Both the position numbers and the translations under genes were made by a program. A stretch of DNA of 64,000 nucleotides from Solenopsis invicta. Lineage: Eukaryota > Arthropoda > Insecta > Hymenoptera > Formicidae. The DNA is taken from assembly GCF_016802725.1 (NCBI RefSeq), contig NC_052671.1:17316731-17380730 (forward strand). Reading direction: 5' to 3'. Shown one piece after another: positions 31,513 to 40,225 of the stretch (position 1 is the stretch's first letter; every line of letters starts with the position of its first letter). The notes beneath the pieces were generated by a model that was not told where the DNA came from, searched no databases, and saw only the letters and a program-made list of their open reading frames with translations.

Positions 31513-33299
31513 GCCGGATGAATCTCTCTGAAAGGAGATGTTAACATATTAATGTTCGGCTCGAGATAGACTGGTTGATCGATAATAAGACGGATAAACA
31601 GTGGGAACCAAGGTTGAGCGGGCCACCAGGGAACCACTATGACTCCTTCCGCTCTGTCCGAAATGATCTTTCGAAGAACTCGCAGAATTAAAGCGAAAGG
31701 GGGAAATGCAAAGAAGCGAAACTCACTCCAATTTAGTGAGAATGCATCCACTGTAAAAGCTAGCGGGTCTGGAAACCAGGACACAAATCGTGGGCATTTC
31801 GCATTTATTGATGAAGCGAATAAATCGATGTCGAAAGGACCTAGAGAGGACTCGATCTTATCGAAAGAATCTCGGCTCAAGGACCATTCCGTCTCTTCTG
31901 AGACAACGCGTGATTCCGCATCTGCTTCAAAATTCTGGGCCGATGGAATATACGAGGCATAAATATATAGATTGCGCTCTGCGCACCATTCCCAAATTTT
32001 GCGAGCAAGCTCTGATAGATGGGGAAACTTAATTGACCCCATTCGATTTATGTATGAAAGAGCGGTGGAGTTATCTAGTCTTATTAGAAGATTACAATTT
32101 CTTAGGTGAGATGCGAAACATCTCAAAGCGTGAAAGACGGCAAGGAGTTCTAAGAAATTGATGTGATTTTGTCTGTCCTCTGCAGACCAAAACCCATGGG
32201 TGCGAGATTCACCCGAAACGGCTCCCCAGCCCGTTAGGGAGGCGTCTGTAAAAATTTCTAAGCTGAAGTGACCTGAGCGAATGAAGTTACACTGGGAAGG
32301 GTCTTCGAAAATTGCTTGCCACCACCATAGATCTTCTTTAATTGATTCCGGCAGGATCATACGGGCCTCAAAATTTTCCTCTGCAGCTGCAAGGGCTAAA
32401 AATTTTGCTCTCTCCAATCTCTTGGTATGTAGAATTCCATATTGCACCGCTGGACAGACTGAAATCAGAGATCCAATGTAGCTAGCAAAACGACGAATCC
32501 TGCAAGAGTTAATATTTAAAAAATAAAGAGTTAATTGTAAAAGATTATTTCTTTTGTCCAACGGTATAGAAATGGAGAGCTGCTCTGAATTGAATATGAG
32601 GCCTAAAAACCGACAGGATTTCGATGGAGAAAGAACACTTTTCTGTTTGTTAATTAAAAATCCCAAAGAAGCTAGAAGATCTATGGTTGCAGAAATATTT
32701 TGTATACATGCCGCGTGAGACGGTGCAAGAAGAAGAAAGTCGTCCAGATAGACGACTGACAGGAAGCCCTTCTCTCTCAAGGATGATATTACAGGCTTTA
32801 AAATTTTTGTAAAAATATAAGGAGCCGAAGCGAGGCCAAAAGGCAGAACCCTGAATTGGAAAAGTTGACCCTGAAATTTAAATCGGAGAAATTTCCTATG
32901 CTCCGGACAGACCGGTACAAGATGGTAGGCATCCTGCAGATCGACCGAGGCGAGGAAGTCACCTGGAGAAAGAAGACGAATGACTGTCTTCCAATTCTCC
33001 ATTTTGAAATGTGGAGCAATAATAAATTTATTCAAGCCCTTTAAATTAAGGATAAACCTCCACCCTCCGGAAGGTTTCCTGACTACAAAAAAGGATGACA
33101 GAAATTGGCCTTTACAGCCTGATACTGGCTCTATCGCACCTTTGCTACAGAGCCTAGCGATTTCCTGACGGCATATTGAGACTTCTGTCTCTGAAAGGTG
33201 GATTGACGGCTCGGATGCCTGGAGAGGGGGATGGTGCCTAAAAGGCAGCTTGTAACCGCAGATTCCTTGCAAGATTACTGGATCGGTCGTAATTTCCAT
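31461..33299 (-). CDS. DIRS reverse transcriptase-RNase H
   Basis: 612 aa. RT with YLDDFLL (around residue 190), RNase H with FTDASLTGWG and RLDNSTALSYINRMG. A C-terminal domain (FDIDLFAS, FAFPPFALI, VVPWWPAQPWFP) occupies the position where DIRS elements carry a methyltransferase-like domain; that assignment is tentative. The open frame fits a young copy. The start could lie at an upstream in-frame codon near 33350. Confidence 0.9.
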   Translation of the reverse strand: MEITTDPVILQGICGYKLPFRHHPPLQASEPSIHLSETEVSICRQEIARLCSKGAIEPVSGCKGQFLSSFFVVRKPSGGWRFILNLKGLNKFIIAPHFKMENWKTVIRLLSPGDFLASVDLQDAYHLVPVCPEHRKFLRFKFQGQLFQFRVLPFGLASAPYIFTKILKPVISSLREKGFLSVVYLDDFLLLAPSHAACIQNISATIDLLASLGFLINKQKSVLSPSKSCRFLGLIFNSEQLSISIPLDKRNNLLQLTLYFLNINSCRIRRFASYIGSLISVCPAVQYGILHTKRLERAKFLALAAAEENFEARMILPESIKEDLWWWQAIFEDPSQCNFIRSGHFSLEIFTDASLTGWGAVSGESRTHGFWSAEDRQNHINFLELLAVFHALRCFASHLRNCNLLIRLDNSTALSYINRMGSIKFPHLSELARKIWEWCAERNLYIYASYIPSAQNFEADAESRVVSEETEWSLSRDSFDKIESSLGPFDIDLFASSINAKCPRFVSWFPDPLAFTVDAFSLNWSEFRFFAFPPFALILRVLRKIISDRAEGVIVVPWWPAQPWFPLFIRLIIDQPVYLEPNINMLTSPFREIHPAWDRITLAAARLSARPS

Positions 33300-33352
33300 C
33301 CATTTTGAAATGAAAGAGCTTAGTCTGCCAGCAATGTTTACCTGGCTGTCAA

Positions 33353-34201
33353 CTAACGCCTCCTCGACCTCGATCTCTGATAGACCGACGATCGGCGACT
33401 GCTGCTCGACGCCCCTGTTCTCCTTGTCGCCGACGGTTTCGTTTTCGAAGCAGGGGCTCGGGAGTTTCCCGACGTGGATGGAGCCGTCTGTGCCGGTAAT
33501 TTAATTGGTTGCTGCACCCTCTTGGAGATCGTCAAGGATGTGCTAACAATATCCCTGGCCGATTTCTCCATTGATGTTGCCTTTTTTATTTCTTCACCAA
33601 AGGAAGAGCCAAACAGAAAGTTGTCCGCAGGAATGGCGTCTGCAGTGGACTTGGCCAAGGTATTAAAGGCCGGTTTTATCAGGGCTCTTCGTGACAAAGA
33701 GAGGCGATAGAAAAGATCCGCCAAGAGCTGAGCGCCGTCAGCGATTTTACTAATTGCCATTCGAACGTCCGGGTTGAGAAATTGCTGTATTTCTGGTCTG
33801 AGGAGGTCAGATATTGCTTCTCCTAAGGCGAACAGGGCGGTACCTACCTGATTTTGATTTAAACAGCTGTACTCGTCCCTTTTAACTATGACATTGTTTT
33901 TTAATGCCGATTTACACTCAAGGTTGAGTTTGGGAGCCCTGAGGAAAGCGAAATCTTCGGGGGGAGAATACTTTTTGAGTAAGACCTCCCGCTGACTCGT
34001 AGGCAAACCCTTACGGGTAAGGTCAGTCCATTTCTGGCTAACCATATTGTTCCAAGGTCGAAGGTCCGTTGCCTCTGAATCGGGTCCGAACAGATCCTTG
34101 GAAAGATCCACCGAAACCTCGTCAGGCCCCGTGGAAGCCGGGGCCGCAGCGTTTGCCGGAGGAGGCGAAGAAGGTGATTCTTCCGTTGACGGGTCAATCA
34201 C
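33353..34201 (-). CDS. DIRS Gag-like protein, main part
   Basis: 282 aa: Pro/Ala/Ser-rich N-terminus, a central region (LRPEIQQFLNPDVRMAISK), and an Arg/Ser-rich C-terminus (RSSVYQRSRSRRR). No zinc knuckle. Position upstream of RT and the DIRS Gag-like central segment support the call. A 49-bp gap to the upstream ORF may be a mini-intron (acceptor TTTTGCAG near 34207) or a frameshift. Confidence 0.75.
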   Translation of the reverse strand: MIDPSTEESPSSPPPANAAAPASTGPDEVSVDLSKDLFGPDSEATDLRPWNNMVSQKWTDLTRKGLPTSQREVLLKKYSPPEDFAFLRAPKLNLECKSALKNNVIVKRDEYSCLNQNQVGTALFALGEAISDLLRPEIQQFLNPDVRMAISKIADGAQLLADLFYRLSLSRRALIKPAFNTLAKSTADAIPADNFLFGSSFGEEIKKATSMEKSARDIVSTSLTISKRVQQPIKLPAQTAPSTSGNSRAPASKTKPSATRRTGASSSSRRSSVYQRSRSRRR

Positions 34202-34250
34202 CGTTGCTGCAAAACCGAGGGGGTATTCCGATTAGTCGGAAAAGGTTGTG

Positions 34251-34586
34251 TCAACTCCTCTGTCCGGTATACGGAACTGGGATGTCATACACACCTGAGA
34301 CGTGTGGATCTTTCAACCTCTCTCGAACTATCGAGATGGATTCCGGATCATTATCGCTTTCATCCTTCAAGCTGACCCTTGAAGTTTCCTCGTCGCTTAC
34401 CTCCCGAACCTCCTGGGACGTCTGTTCCGACTGCGAAAATGACAAAGAGGAAGAGCCGCGGGGGACCCTAACCTCACTCCTGGATAAAATCTCGATAAGA
34501 TGCGATAACTTATCTTCCAATCCTGCAAAACGGTCTCTAGACTCGGACCTCTTTCTCTTCCTTGATTTACGATCGGATTTACCCAT
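34251..34586 (-). CDS. DIRS Gag N-terminal exon or ORF
   Basis: 111 aa from MGKSDRKSRKRKRSES, a basic Ser-rich start followed by a predicted helical acidic stretch. It ends 49 bp before the main Gag frame, so the two are probably one protein joined by splicing or shifted by mutation. Confidence 0.6.
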   Translation of the reverse strand: MGKSDRKSRKRKRSESRDRFAGLEDKLSHLIEILSRSEVRVPRGSSSLSFSQSEQTSQEVREVSDEETSRVSLKDESDNDPESISIVRERLKDPHVSGVYDIPVPYTGQRS

Positions 34587-34661
34587 CTGGCTAGAGTAAA
34601 TTATTCTTAACAAGGATCAAAAACTAAACGCACTGTTAACGCTGTGCACAACAGGAAAACA

Positions 34662-34803
34662 ATGAAGCACACGCGCGGCGGGGACCCGAGCGCGCGGCGG
34701 TGGCGCGACACGCGCGCGCTTTCTCAGTCTTTTAAAATCGCCTGTTAATGCTTGCGCAGGGGAGCGCACTACATGAGTTATCCATCCGGACGAGACGTTG
34801 CAT
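34662..34803 (-). repeat. DIRS inverted terminal repeat (partner 30124-30271)
   Basis: ATGAAGCACACGCGCGG... to the GACGAGACGTTGCAT end is inverse to the left-end sequence; it is GC-rich and lies upstream of Gag, so it probably holds the promoter. Confidence 0.85.
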
Positions 34804-34944
34804 AATTCCATATTTATTATTATTACTTTCTTTTACGCACTTAAGATCACTCACTTGCGGCGAAGTACCTCATGAATTGAGAGCACGGCTACGACTGAGG
34901 AACAAAGGGCTGTGCGAGAGCGTTCTCCGTCGCAGCGCGTATTT

Positions 34945-35014
34945 ACAATTGCGGCGTACGTTTCATCTTAATCTTTGACCGTCATTCAATACTTTCTAGA
35001 GTAGACGCAACTGT
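34945..35014 (-). repeat. Hairpin-bounded ~70-bp segment, left repeat copy
   Basis: Bounded by ACAATTGCG and CGCAACTGT. Relative to the adjacent HPPPP gene it has the same orientation as 50574-50644 and the opposite of 49861-49931 and 57026-57092. Confidence 0.75.
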
Positions 35015-35069
35015 ATGCTGATTAATGTAATATATATCGTCACCGTTGCCTTTTTACCGACACTGCCGC

Positions 35070-35323
35070 CTGATGTAATACGGATTGCAAATTGTGACGC
35101 TTTTTGCGATTAACGTTTCTGGAATTTTTAAGAAGGAAAAGGGGAAGTTCCTCTTCCTTCCAATAATTTCTTTGTTATCACACGAACGTATTACAACATG
35201 TTTTTTCGCGCTCTAACAACGTGAAAGAAACGTATAAGAATGTAAATGAAATGAACAAAACATAAAATAACGTTGATGTAATGGAGGGAAAGGAATAAAA
35301 CATATCTCGTATATTACATATGT
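35070..35323. repeat. Upstream-type repeat unit without its gene
   Basis: Inverse of the 48608-48880 type unit: AAGTTCCTC/GGGGAAG and TTTTTTGCG motifs, then CAACGTGAAAG. On this side of Polinton C it abuts the VDLQGF gene and the PC4-like gene is missing. Confidence 0.6.
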
Positions 35324-35848
35324 TTATTCATGTAATTGTGTCCACCAATTGAAAAGTTTGAATACATTTTGCATTGCACAATGTTTATTCGTACGGTGTT
35401 GTCCACATTGAAAAGTATTAGCATCATCTAGATTATTCAGATTATCCACGTCTTCGTAATCCACATCCAGGCTCTCGATGTATGCGTATTCTCGTCGACT
35501 GTCCAGAAGTAATTCTCCCAGCCATTCTCGTTTCTCATGCCCTTTGACGTACACAATCTCCTTGTTGTCAGGATTTTCAGCACCCAGTACTGCAGTTGTA
35601 ATCACTTGTCTCGCTTTCCGGTACGGAACCACTCCGTCGGTGCCCCATCTTAGCCCATGATGACAGGCAGTGAGCCAGGAAGCACAGGATTTTTCGGATT
35701 TCATCAACCAATCCCATGGCTGGGGACTGTCAAAAATATAATGCGCGAGAACGTTTCCTCCTCTTAACGCCGCAAATTCTTTTACGATGAAACCACTTAA
35801 TCGTCCAAGGGGGAAACCTTGCAGATCCACGAACGTCGGCACGGACAT
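35324..35848 (-). CDS. VDLQGF-family Polinton protein of unknown function
   Basis: 174 aa from MSVPTFVDLQGF. Features: an early acidic motif VDLQGF, a central WLTACHHGLRWGTDG, IVYVKGHEKREWL, and a C-terminal FQCGQHRTNKHCAMQNV with conserved Cys/His. The pattern of spaced Asp/Glu and a terminal Cys-His cluster suggests a nuclease-like fold, but this is a guess. I have the impression that relatives occur in other invertebrate elements. It is open here; the Polinton B copy at 52685-53209 has one stop. Confidence 0.7.
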   Translation of the reverse strand: MSVPTFVDLQGFPLGRLSGFIVKEFAALRGGNVLAHYIFDSPQPWDWLMKSEKSCASWLTACHHGLRWGTDGVVPYRKARQVITTAVLGAENPDNKEIVYVKGHEKREWLGELLLDSRREYAYIESLDVDYEDVDNLNNLDDANTFQCGQHRTNKHCAMQNVFKLFNWWTQLHE

Positions 35849-35947
35849 GTCGCGGTCGAAACGAAGACTGTGGTCCACGTCGATGCATCGTATAATTATA
35901 TATGCGCAGAATTAGGTGATTTTGCGCACAATGTTTGTCGATGGGTT

Positions 35948-37120
35948 TTACTGAATCATGCGATCGTGTATTATGAGTGCATATGCACCACTGTTTTCTG
36001 GCACGTTATTTTTAGTTTCGAATTTTATTCGCACGTCAACGGTTGCGCTCTTAATCGATTCGACTTCCCGACTGCAATCAATTATGCAGAACGGACCTTT
36101 GTTTAGAAAGTTGGTGACGGTGAGATTCGGCTCGAGATACTCGTATCCGAGGTAGGTTTTGCAGAAACGCGCGTACATTTCGTATAAAATAGCCCATCTG
36201 TTTTTGGCAAAATCAAGATCTATTTTGATGTAGGGATAAGATACAGAATTCAGATAGAGTTTCACGTTGGTCGAATTGCAATGGTCGAATCGGCTCGTGT
36301 CCTCAGACATGTTATTTTTTCGGCCGGTTTGCATAGCGAAAATGACGTATCGCGGCTTCTCGAGCTGAGTAGCGGTCTTGATTGCCCACGAATGCTTGGT
36401 AGTGCGTTGCAATAGTGGATACTCGTAAAGATCCCACGAGCGAAAAGCCATGCTGAGATATCGTCCGCTCTCCAAAGTGCGCAGCATCGAAAGTTTATTT
36501 ATATCACTCAAGAGTACATGCGGCATTCGCCACTAAATTTTAAACAACTTGAGAACGGGCTCCAACGTCGAATTGCCTTTCAAGCAATTGTTATCATTGC
36601 GTGCTCGTATCAAGATCAACTCGTGACGAGCATTGATCACTATGCGTTTATAATCTTCGCAGAATCCCAACAGCACGTAGAGCGGGACACAGAAATTGAA
36701 ATACCCGTCAGCGGTAGTCATCTGCGTTTCCCAGCCGGCATTTCGCAGAATCACGCTTTTGTCGGATGACAGCGTTACATAGTTTTTCAGCGTGCTGGTT
36801 ATGCCCACGTTTCTATTACGATCAATTTCGACGCCGTTCAACTCGTATCTTATCTCGTCGAACATAAAAGCCACGCAATTGTTTCCCAATACCACGTCGC
36901 CGCTGGCCCCTTCAGGTCTATTCTGTTTCGTAATTCTCCCCTCGACGTATAGGAAACTCTCGTACGGCAATGTATACAAATCTTGTTGTTGTATGGGTAT
37001 TCTTATCTCATCGCTGTGCCCGTACGTTGTGTTTGCATACGGCGAATAAGCGTGGGTTTCAATCTTGACGATTCGATCGTCAAAGATCGGCTCGTCTCTG
37101 ACGTTTAGAATATCAGTCAT
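35948..37120 (-). pseudogene. Major capsid protein (double jelly-roll), one in-frame stop
   Basis: About 390 codons from MTDILNVRDEPIFDD. Conserved Polinton capsid stretches include IRIPIQQQDLYTLP, FMFDEIRYELNGVEID and SMAFRSWDLYEYPLL. A TAG at 36535-36533 occupies a place where Polinton B has Gln; both sides remain in the same frame. In virus-like Polintons this builds the icosahedral shell. The position next to the penton-like and protease genes supports the call. Annotated as interrupted; readthrough cannot be excluded. Confidence 0.85.
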
Positions 37121-37298
37121 TTTTAAGATTTTCGTACCGCGAATCCCAGTGATTGTAAAAATTTAACGTTTGATGCGCTGAGCTTTTTCTTCTCAGTTGA
37201 CCGAGTCGGATTATCAATCGATGATGTCACCGTCCTTGTAAAGAATGCGATATCTCTCCGTGCGCGCTCGGCTCCACTCAACACAAGCATCTCATGTG

Positions 37299-38066
37299 TC
37301 ACGCTTGCTTTCGAACGTGCAACCTAACTGTAATCTCTTCTCCGCGAAAGTCCAACAATCGTCCGTTTTGATCGACAACTCGTATGGTGAGAGTCGTAAT
37401 GCTCCGTACGATTACTGGAAGGTAAATGATCTGATTTGGCTTTTCACTGAGCTTATATCCTGAAGGCACACTCGGCGAAAATTCATGAATCGTATGCACA
37501 CGCGCACCGTTGTTGTATGCACCTGCAGTTACACTGCATTCAATACAAATTATATTTACGTTAATTATGTTGATCGACTGGTCCGATTCATACCATCTAC
37601 GCGGTTGCAGTACGCGCTTCGAGAATCCCAGCAGCGATCCAATGCTGTTTGGTTTATTAAAGTTTATTGTGTATGCACATTTAATCTCGCACTTCATTGT
37701 GTTTTAATTTGCGCGAATCACTATCGGGAACTCTTCTTCCTCGTTGTCATCATTGAACACGCCGATATCGCCGCGGACAACGTCACCGGTATCGGGTGCG
37801 TTGCGTCGTGGACGTTTCTGCGAAATTGCGCGTTTCAAAAATTCGTTTATGGCCGGCAGCTCGTACGATCCTTCGGGTATCGTAATCTCCGCATCGTCTT
37901 TACCGAAATAGAATTTATTGTTCGAGGCGTTCACGTTCGGTATCGTGTTGTAAGTTTCAAAAAGCGTTAGACCGAGTTCGTATTCGGCATCGGTTAAATC
38001 TATCGTCGGAGAGTAATTTGCAGCGAGAACGTTGCTCTTTCCGCTCAGCGTTAGGGTAAACGACAT
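37299..38066 (-). pseudogene. Penton-like minor capsid protein, one in-frame stop
   Basis: Starts MSFTLTLSGKSNVLAANY; the N-terminal half ends at a TAA (37706-37704) and the same frame resumes at once with a segment containing SIGSLLGFSKRVL and ending in RLDFRGEEITVRLHV-like beta-rich sequence. Single jelly-roll minor capsid proteins sit beside the major capsid gene in Polintons. The stop is the only visible lesion. Confidence 0.8.
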
Positions 38067-38119
38067 GATGGAAAAAGCGCTCGACGAATACTGAGACTTT
38101 GCGGTATCTCGTCGGTCTT

Positions 38120-38482
38120 TTAAAGGTCAACAGTCTGAAGAAACCGCAAGCACATTTGTCCGCAGAAACTTTGATCGTACGTCTGATAGGACGTTCGATT
38201 GTACTCAATCGTAACATTGCTTCCGAAATATCGCACCAGTTCTCGAGGCGGTCGAGGATTACCAAAACTATCGAAATAAATTACGCGGTTGCTCCTTTTT
38301 ACGTATGCGACCCAATGAGTCCCAGGGCCCGCGATATCGTCTAGATTGACAATACCGCTTTCGTTTCTTCTTACGCCACTGGTCGGTAAAGTATTACGCA
38401 TGTACACTCCTCTAAAATATGGTATGGGCATACGTTTCACCAGACAGTTTAATTGCACATCGGTGGTCACTCCCTCGGGCAT
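38120..38482 (-). CDS. Adenovirus-type maturation cysteine protease, Polinton C
   Basis: 120 aa from MPEGVTTDVQLNC. Catalytic His in GTHWVAYV, acidic residue in YFDSFGN, Gln-Cys in FCGQMCLRFLQ. Intact and close to the Polinton B copy at 28421-28783. It would cleave capsid precursors during maturation. Confidence 0.88.
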   Translation of the reverse strand: MPEGVTTDVQLNCLVKRMPIPYFRGVYMRNTLPTSGVRRNESGIVNLDDIAGPGTHWVAYVKRSNRVIYFDSFGNPRPPRELVRYFGSNVTIEYNRTSYQTYDQSFCGQMCLRFLQTVDL

Positions 38483-38487
38483 TTTTA

Positions 38488-39168
38488 TCATTTTTTCGAC
38501 GTTTTTTTTTTCTTCGCCGATACTCCTTGTCCGCGTTTATATGGTCCAAGATACAATCCTCGTCCACGCTTGTACGGAGCAAGATAAAGCCCGCGACCTT
38601 GTTCCATTGCGCGATTGTGACGTTGCAGCTCCTCGAGCTAACGTCGCGCAGCTTTGCTGTTGTTTACCGCTTTCGCTACACCGGCTGCACCACCGATTAA
38701 AGATCCGAGTACGCCTAACATTGGCAGGATCGGTAACACACCGCCTCGTTTCGCCGACGGAAGTATTCGTTTTTTCATCGTTTTCTTTGTCGTTGCTTTC
38801 CTCTTTCTCGCCTTCATACCCATGCCGATCTTGGTCTTGGCCTCTGCCCAAACGGCTGCAGCGGCGGCTTTTTCGCCGATAGTCGAATCTCCTGCGATGA
38901 CGCGTCCCAGCGCTTTATCGGCGAGCACCTTATCCGCCGCGTGTCTATCGACGAGTTCGTTGCTAAGAGAGTACGCAATATCGTGTTCGCGGCACGCCGC
39001 GTCCAATGGATTTACGCCTCTGTCGCCTCTAGCTAATCGTTTCTTCAACCGAGTGCCCGGACCGCAAAACTGATAGCCGGGAATATGTAATTCGAAAGGA
39101 AGCGCGTTTATCGCTCGATTCAGAAGACCTCCGACGCAGTCTTCGCTCGACGCTGATATTCGCCGCAA
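38488..39168 (-). pseudogene. Phospholipase A2/pVI-like minor capsid protein, one in-frame stop
   Basis: Phospholipase signature GPGTRLKKR and NPLDAACREHDIAYS (His-Asp pair), an Ala-rich linker, a basic region, and the hydrophobic GVLPILPMLGVLGSL segment. A TAG at 38640-38638 stands where Polinton B has CAG (Gln), then the frame goes on with two GRGL-x-L repeats and a Lys-rich tail to a TGA at 38490-38488. The domain combination resembles parvovirus VP1u joined to an adenovirus pVI/pX-like part. Confidence 0.8.
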
Positions 39169-39407
39169 TCTTTAATTCTCGGCGCGGGACCGTCAATGTG
39201 CGTCCTCTGCCACGGCTGATTGTGATGCTCGTCGCAGCGACGATATGTTCCAACTTCCGGGTCCGCTCTTATATGCTTCGGAAGCCTGTCCCACACGTGA
39301 TCGACGTAGTTGCCGTATACGTGTAACAATACGACTTTCGGTATATATTCCAACTGCTCAGCGCTCAAATCTAAAATATCACAGGGATGTGACAGCGTGA
39401 GAAACAT
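39120..39407 (-). CDS. Small conserved Polinton ORF of unknown function
   Basis: 95 aa, starts MFLTLSHPCDILDLS; matches 27505-27786 closely, including the overlap with the phospholipase gene. It is read divergently from the ATPase gene at 39485; the 77-bp gap between the start codons must hold both promoters. Confidence 0.6.
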   Translation of the reverse strand: MFLTLSHPCDILDLSAEQLEYIPKVVLLHVYGNYVDHVWDRLPKHIRADPEVGTYRRCDEHHNQPWQRTHIDGPAPRIKDCGEYQRRAKTASEVF

Positions 39408-39484
39408 TTTTATTACTGAGCAACTTGCGGTTCCGCGCGCCTATTAATAGGTGCTCGACGTGTCACGCGAGTTTAGTGTGAATC

Positions 39485-40183
39485 ATGAAATTCGTGCGGC
39501 AGTCGGGTACGATACGCGTCACAAACTGTGACGAAAAATTGCAAATGATGGGGGGCAGCGCGCCGTTGAGGAAGCACGGTGAAATGTTGCCGAGTACCAT
39601 CCGCGCTATAATTGCGGGACCATCCTCGTGCGGCAAGACTAATGTTCTTATAAGCCTGCTCGAGAGTCCGCACGGTGTACGTTTTGAAAATGTTTATATT
39701 TATTCCAAGTCGCTAATGCAACCAAAATATCGATATCTCGAAAATCTGTTGACATCGATCGATGAAATCGGATACTTTACATTCTCAAATAACAGCGATG
39801 TCGTTCCACCGAGCGAGTCGCGTCCGAATTCGATCTTTGTCTTCGACGACGTTGCATGCAATAAGCAGGATGCGATCAGAGAATACTTTTCGATGGGTCG
39901 TCATTCGAATGTCGACTGCTTTTACCTGTGTCAAACGTACGCGAGGATACTGATACATCTGATACGCGATAATGCCAATCTCCTAATCCTGTTTAAACAG
40001 GATGGTACTAACCTGAAACATATTTACAACGATCACGTGAACAACGACATGTCGTACGACGAATTTTGGGCATTATGTCGTGCTTGTTGGCAGCGTGAGT
40101 ACGGATTTCTAGTGATAGACAAGGATAGTTCGCTCACTAATGGACGATACAGAAAAGGATTTAACAAGTTCGCGGTACCGTGA
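39485..40183 (+). CDS. Packaging ATPase (FtsK/HerA-A32 type)
   Basis: 232 aa, intact. Walker A GPSSCGKT at residues 43-50, Walker B SIFVFDDVA near 118, and a following CQTYARI segment. The family pumps DNA into preformed capsids. Adjacent to the 372-aa gene on the same strand (42-bp gap). Confidence 0.92.
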   Translation: MKFVRQSGTIRVTNCDEKLQMMGGSAPLRKHGEMLPSTIRAIIAGPSSCGKTNVLISLLESPHGVRFENVYIYSKSLMQPKYRYLENLLTSIDEIGYFTFSNNSDVVPPSESRPNSIFVFDDVACNKQDAIREYFSMGRHSNVDCFYLCQTYARILIHLIRDNANLLILFKQDGTNLKHIYNDHVNNDMSYDEFWALCRACWQREYGFLVIDKDSSLTNGRYRKGFNKFAVP

Positions 40184-40225
40184 AACGATTAGTTGTTCTC
40201 GATACCTTGAACAGAGACGTTCATC

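Larger units (their letters stand above)
30086..34803 (-). mobile_element. DIRS-type tyrosine-recombinase retrotransposon, structurally complete
   Basis: It has Gag, RT-RNase H and tyrosine recombinase genes on the minus strand, inverted terminal repeats (about 30124-30271 and 34662-34803), and an internal complementary region (30313-30420) that is exactly the reverse complement of the joined ends. AATT flanks both sides (30082-30085, 34804-34807) and sits in the internal junction between CTTATT and ATGCAACG, fitting recombinase crossover at AATT rather than a staggered cut. Length 4718 bp. The insertion lies just after the start codon of the left HPPPPP gene of Polinton C. Confidence 0.93.
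29164..35069 (+). repeat. Polinton C left terminal repeat (interrupted 30086-34803)
   Basis: About 1.19 kb when the DIRS element is removed (29164-30085 and 34804-35069), inverse to 50521-51739. Order inward: the terminus, a GAGGGGGGTGAGG block, a palindrome array, two TGACGTCA sites (29419-29426, 29449-29456), a CCACC-rich tract (29630-29700), the acidic HPPPP gene, and a hairpin-bounded segment. Confidence 0.9.

Noticed and set aside
31639..34599. Plus-strand ORFs across the DIRS element
   Set aside because: Antisense to intact Gag, RT and recombinase genes; no start context or conservation.
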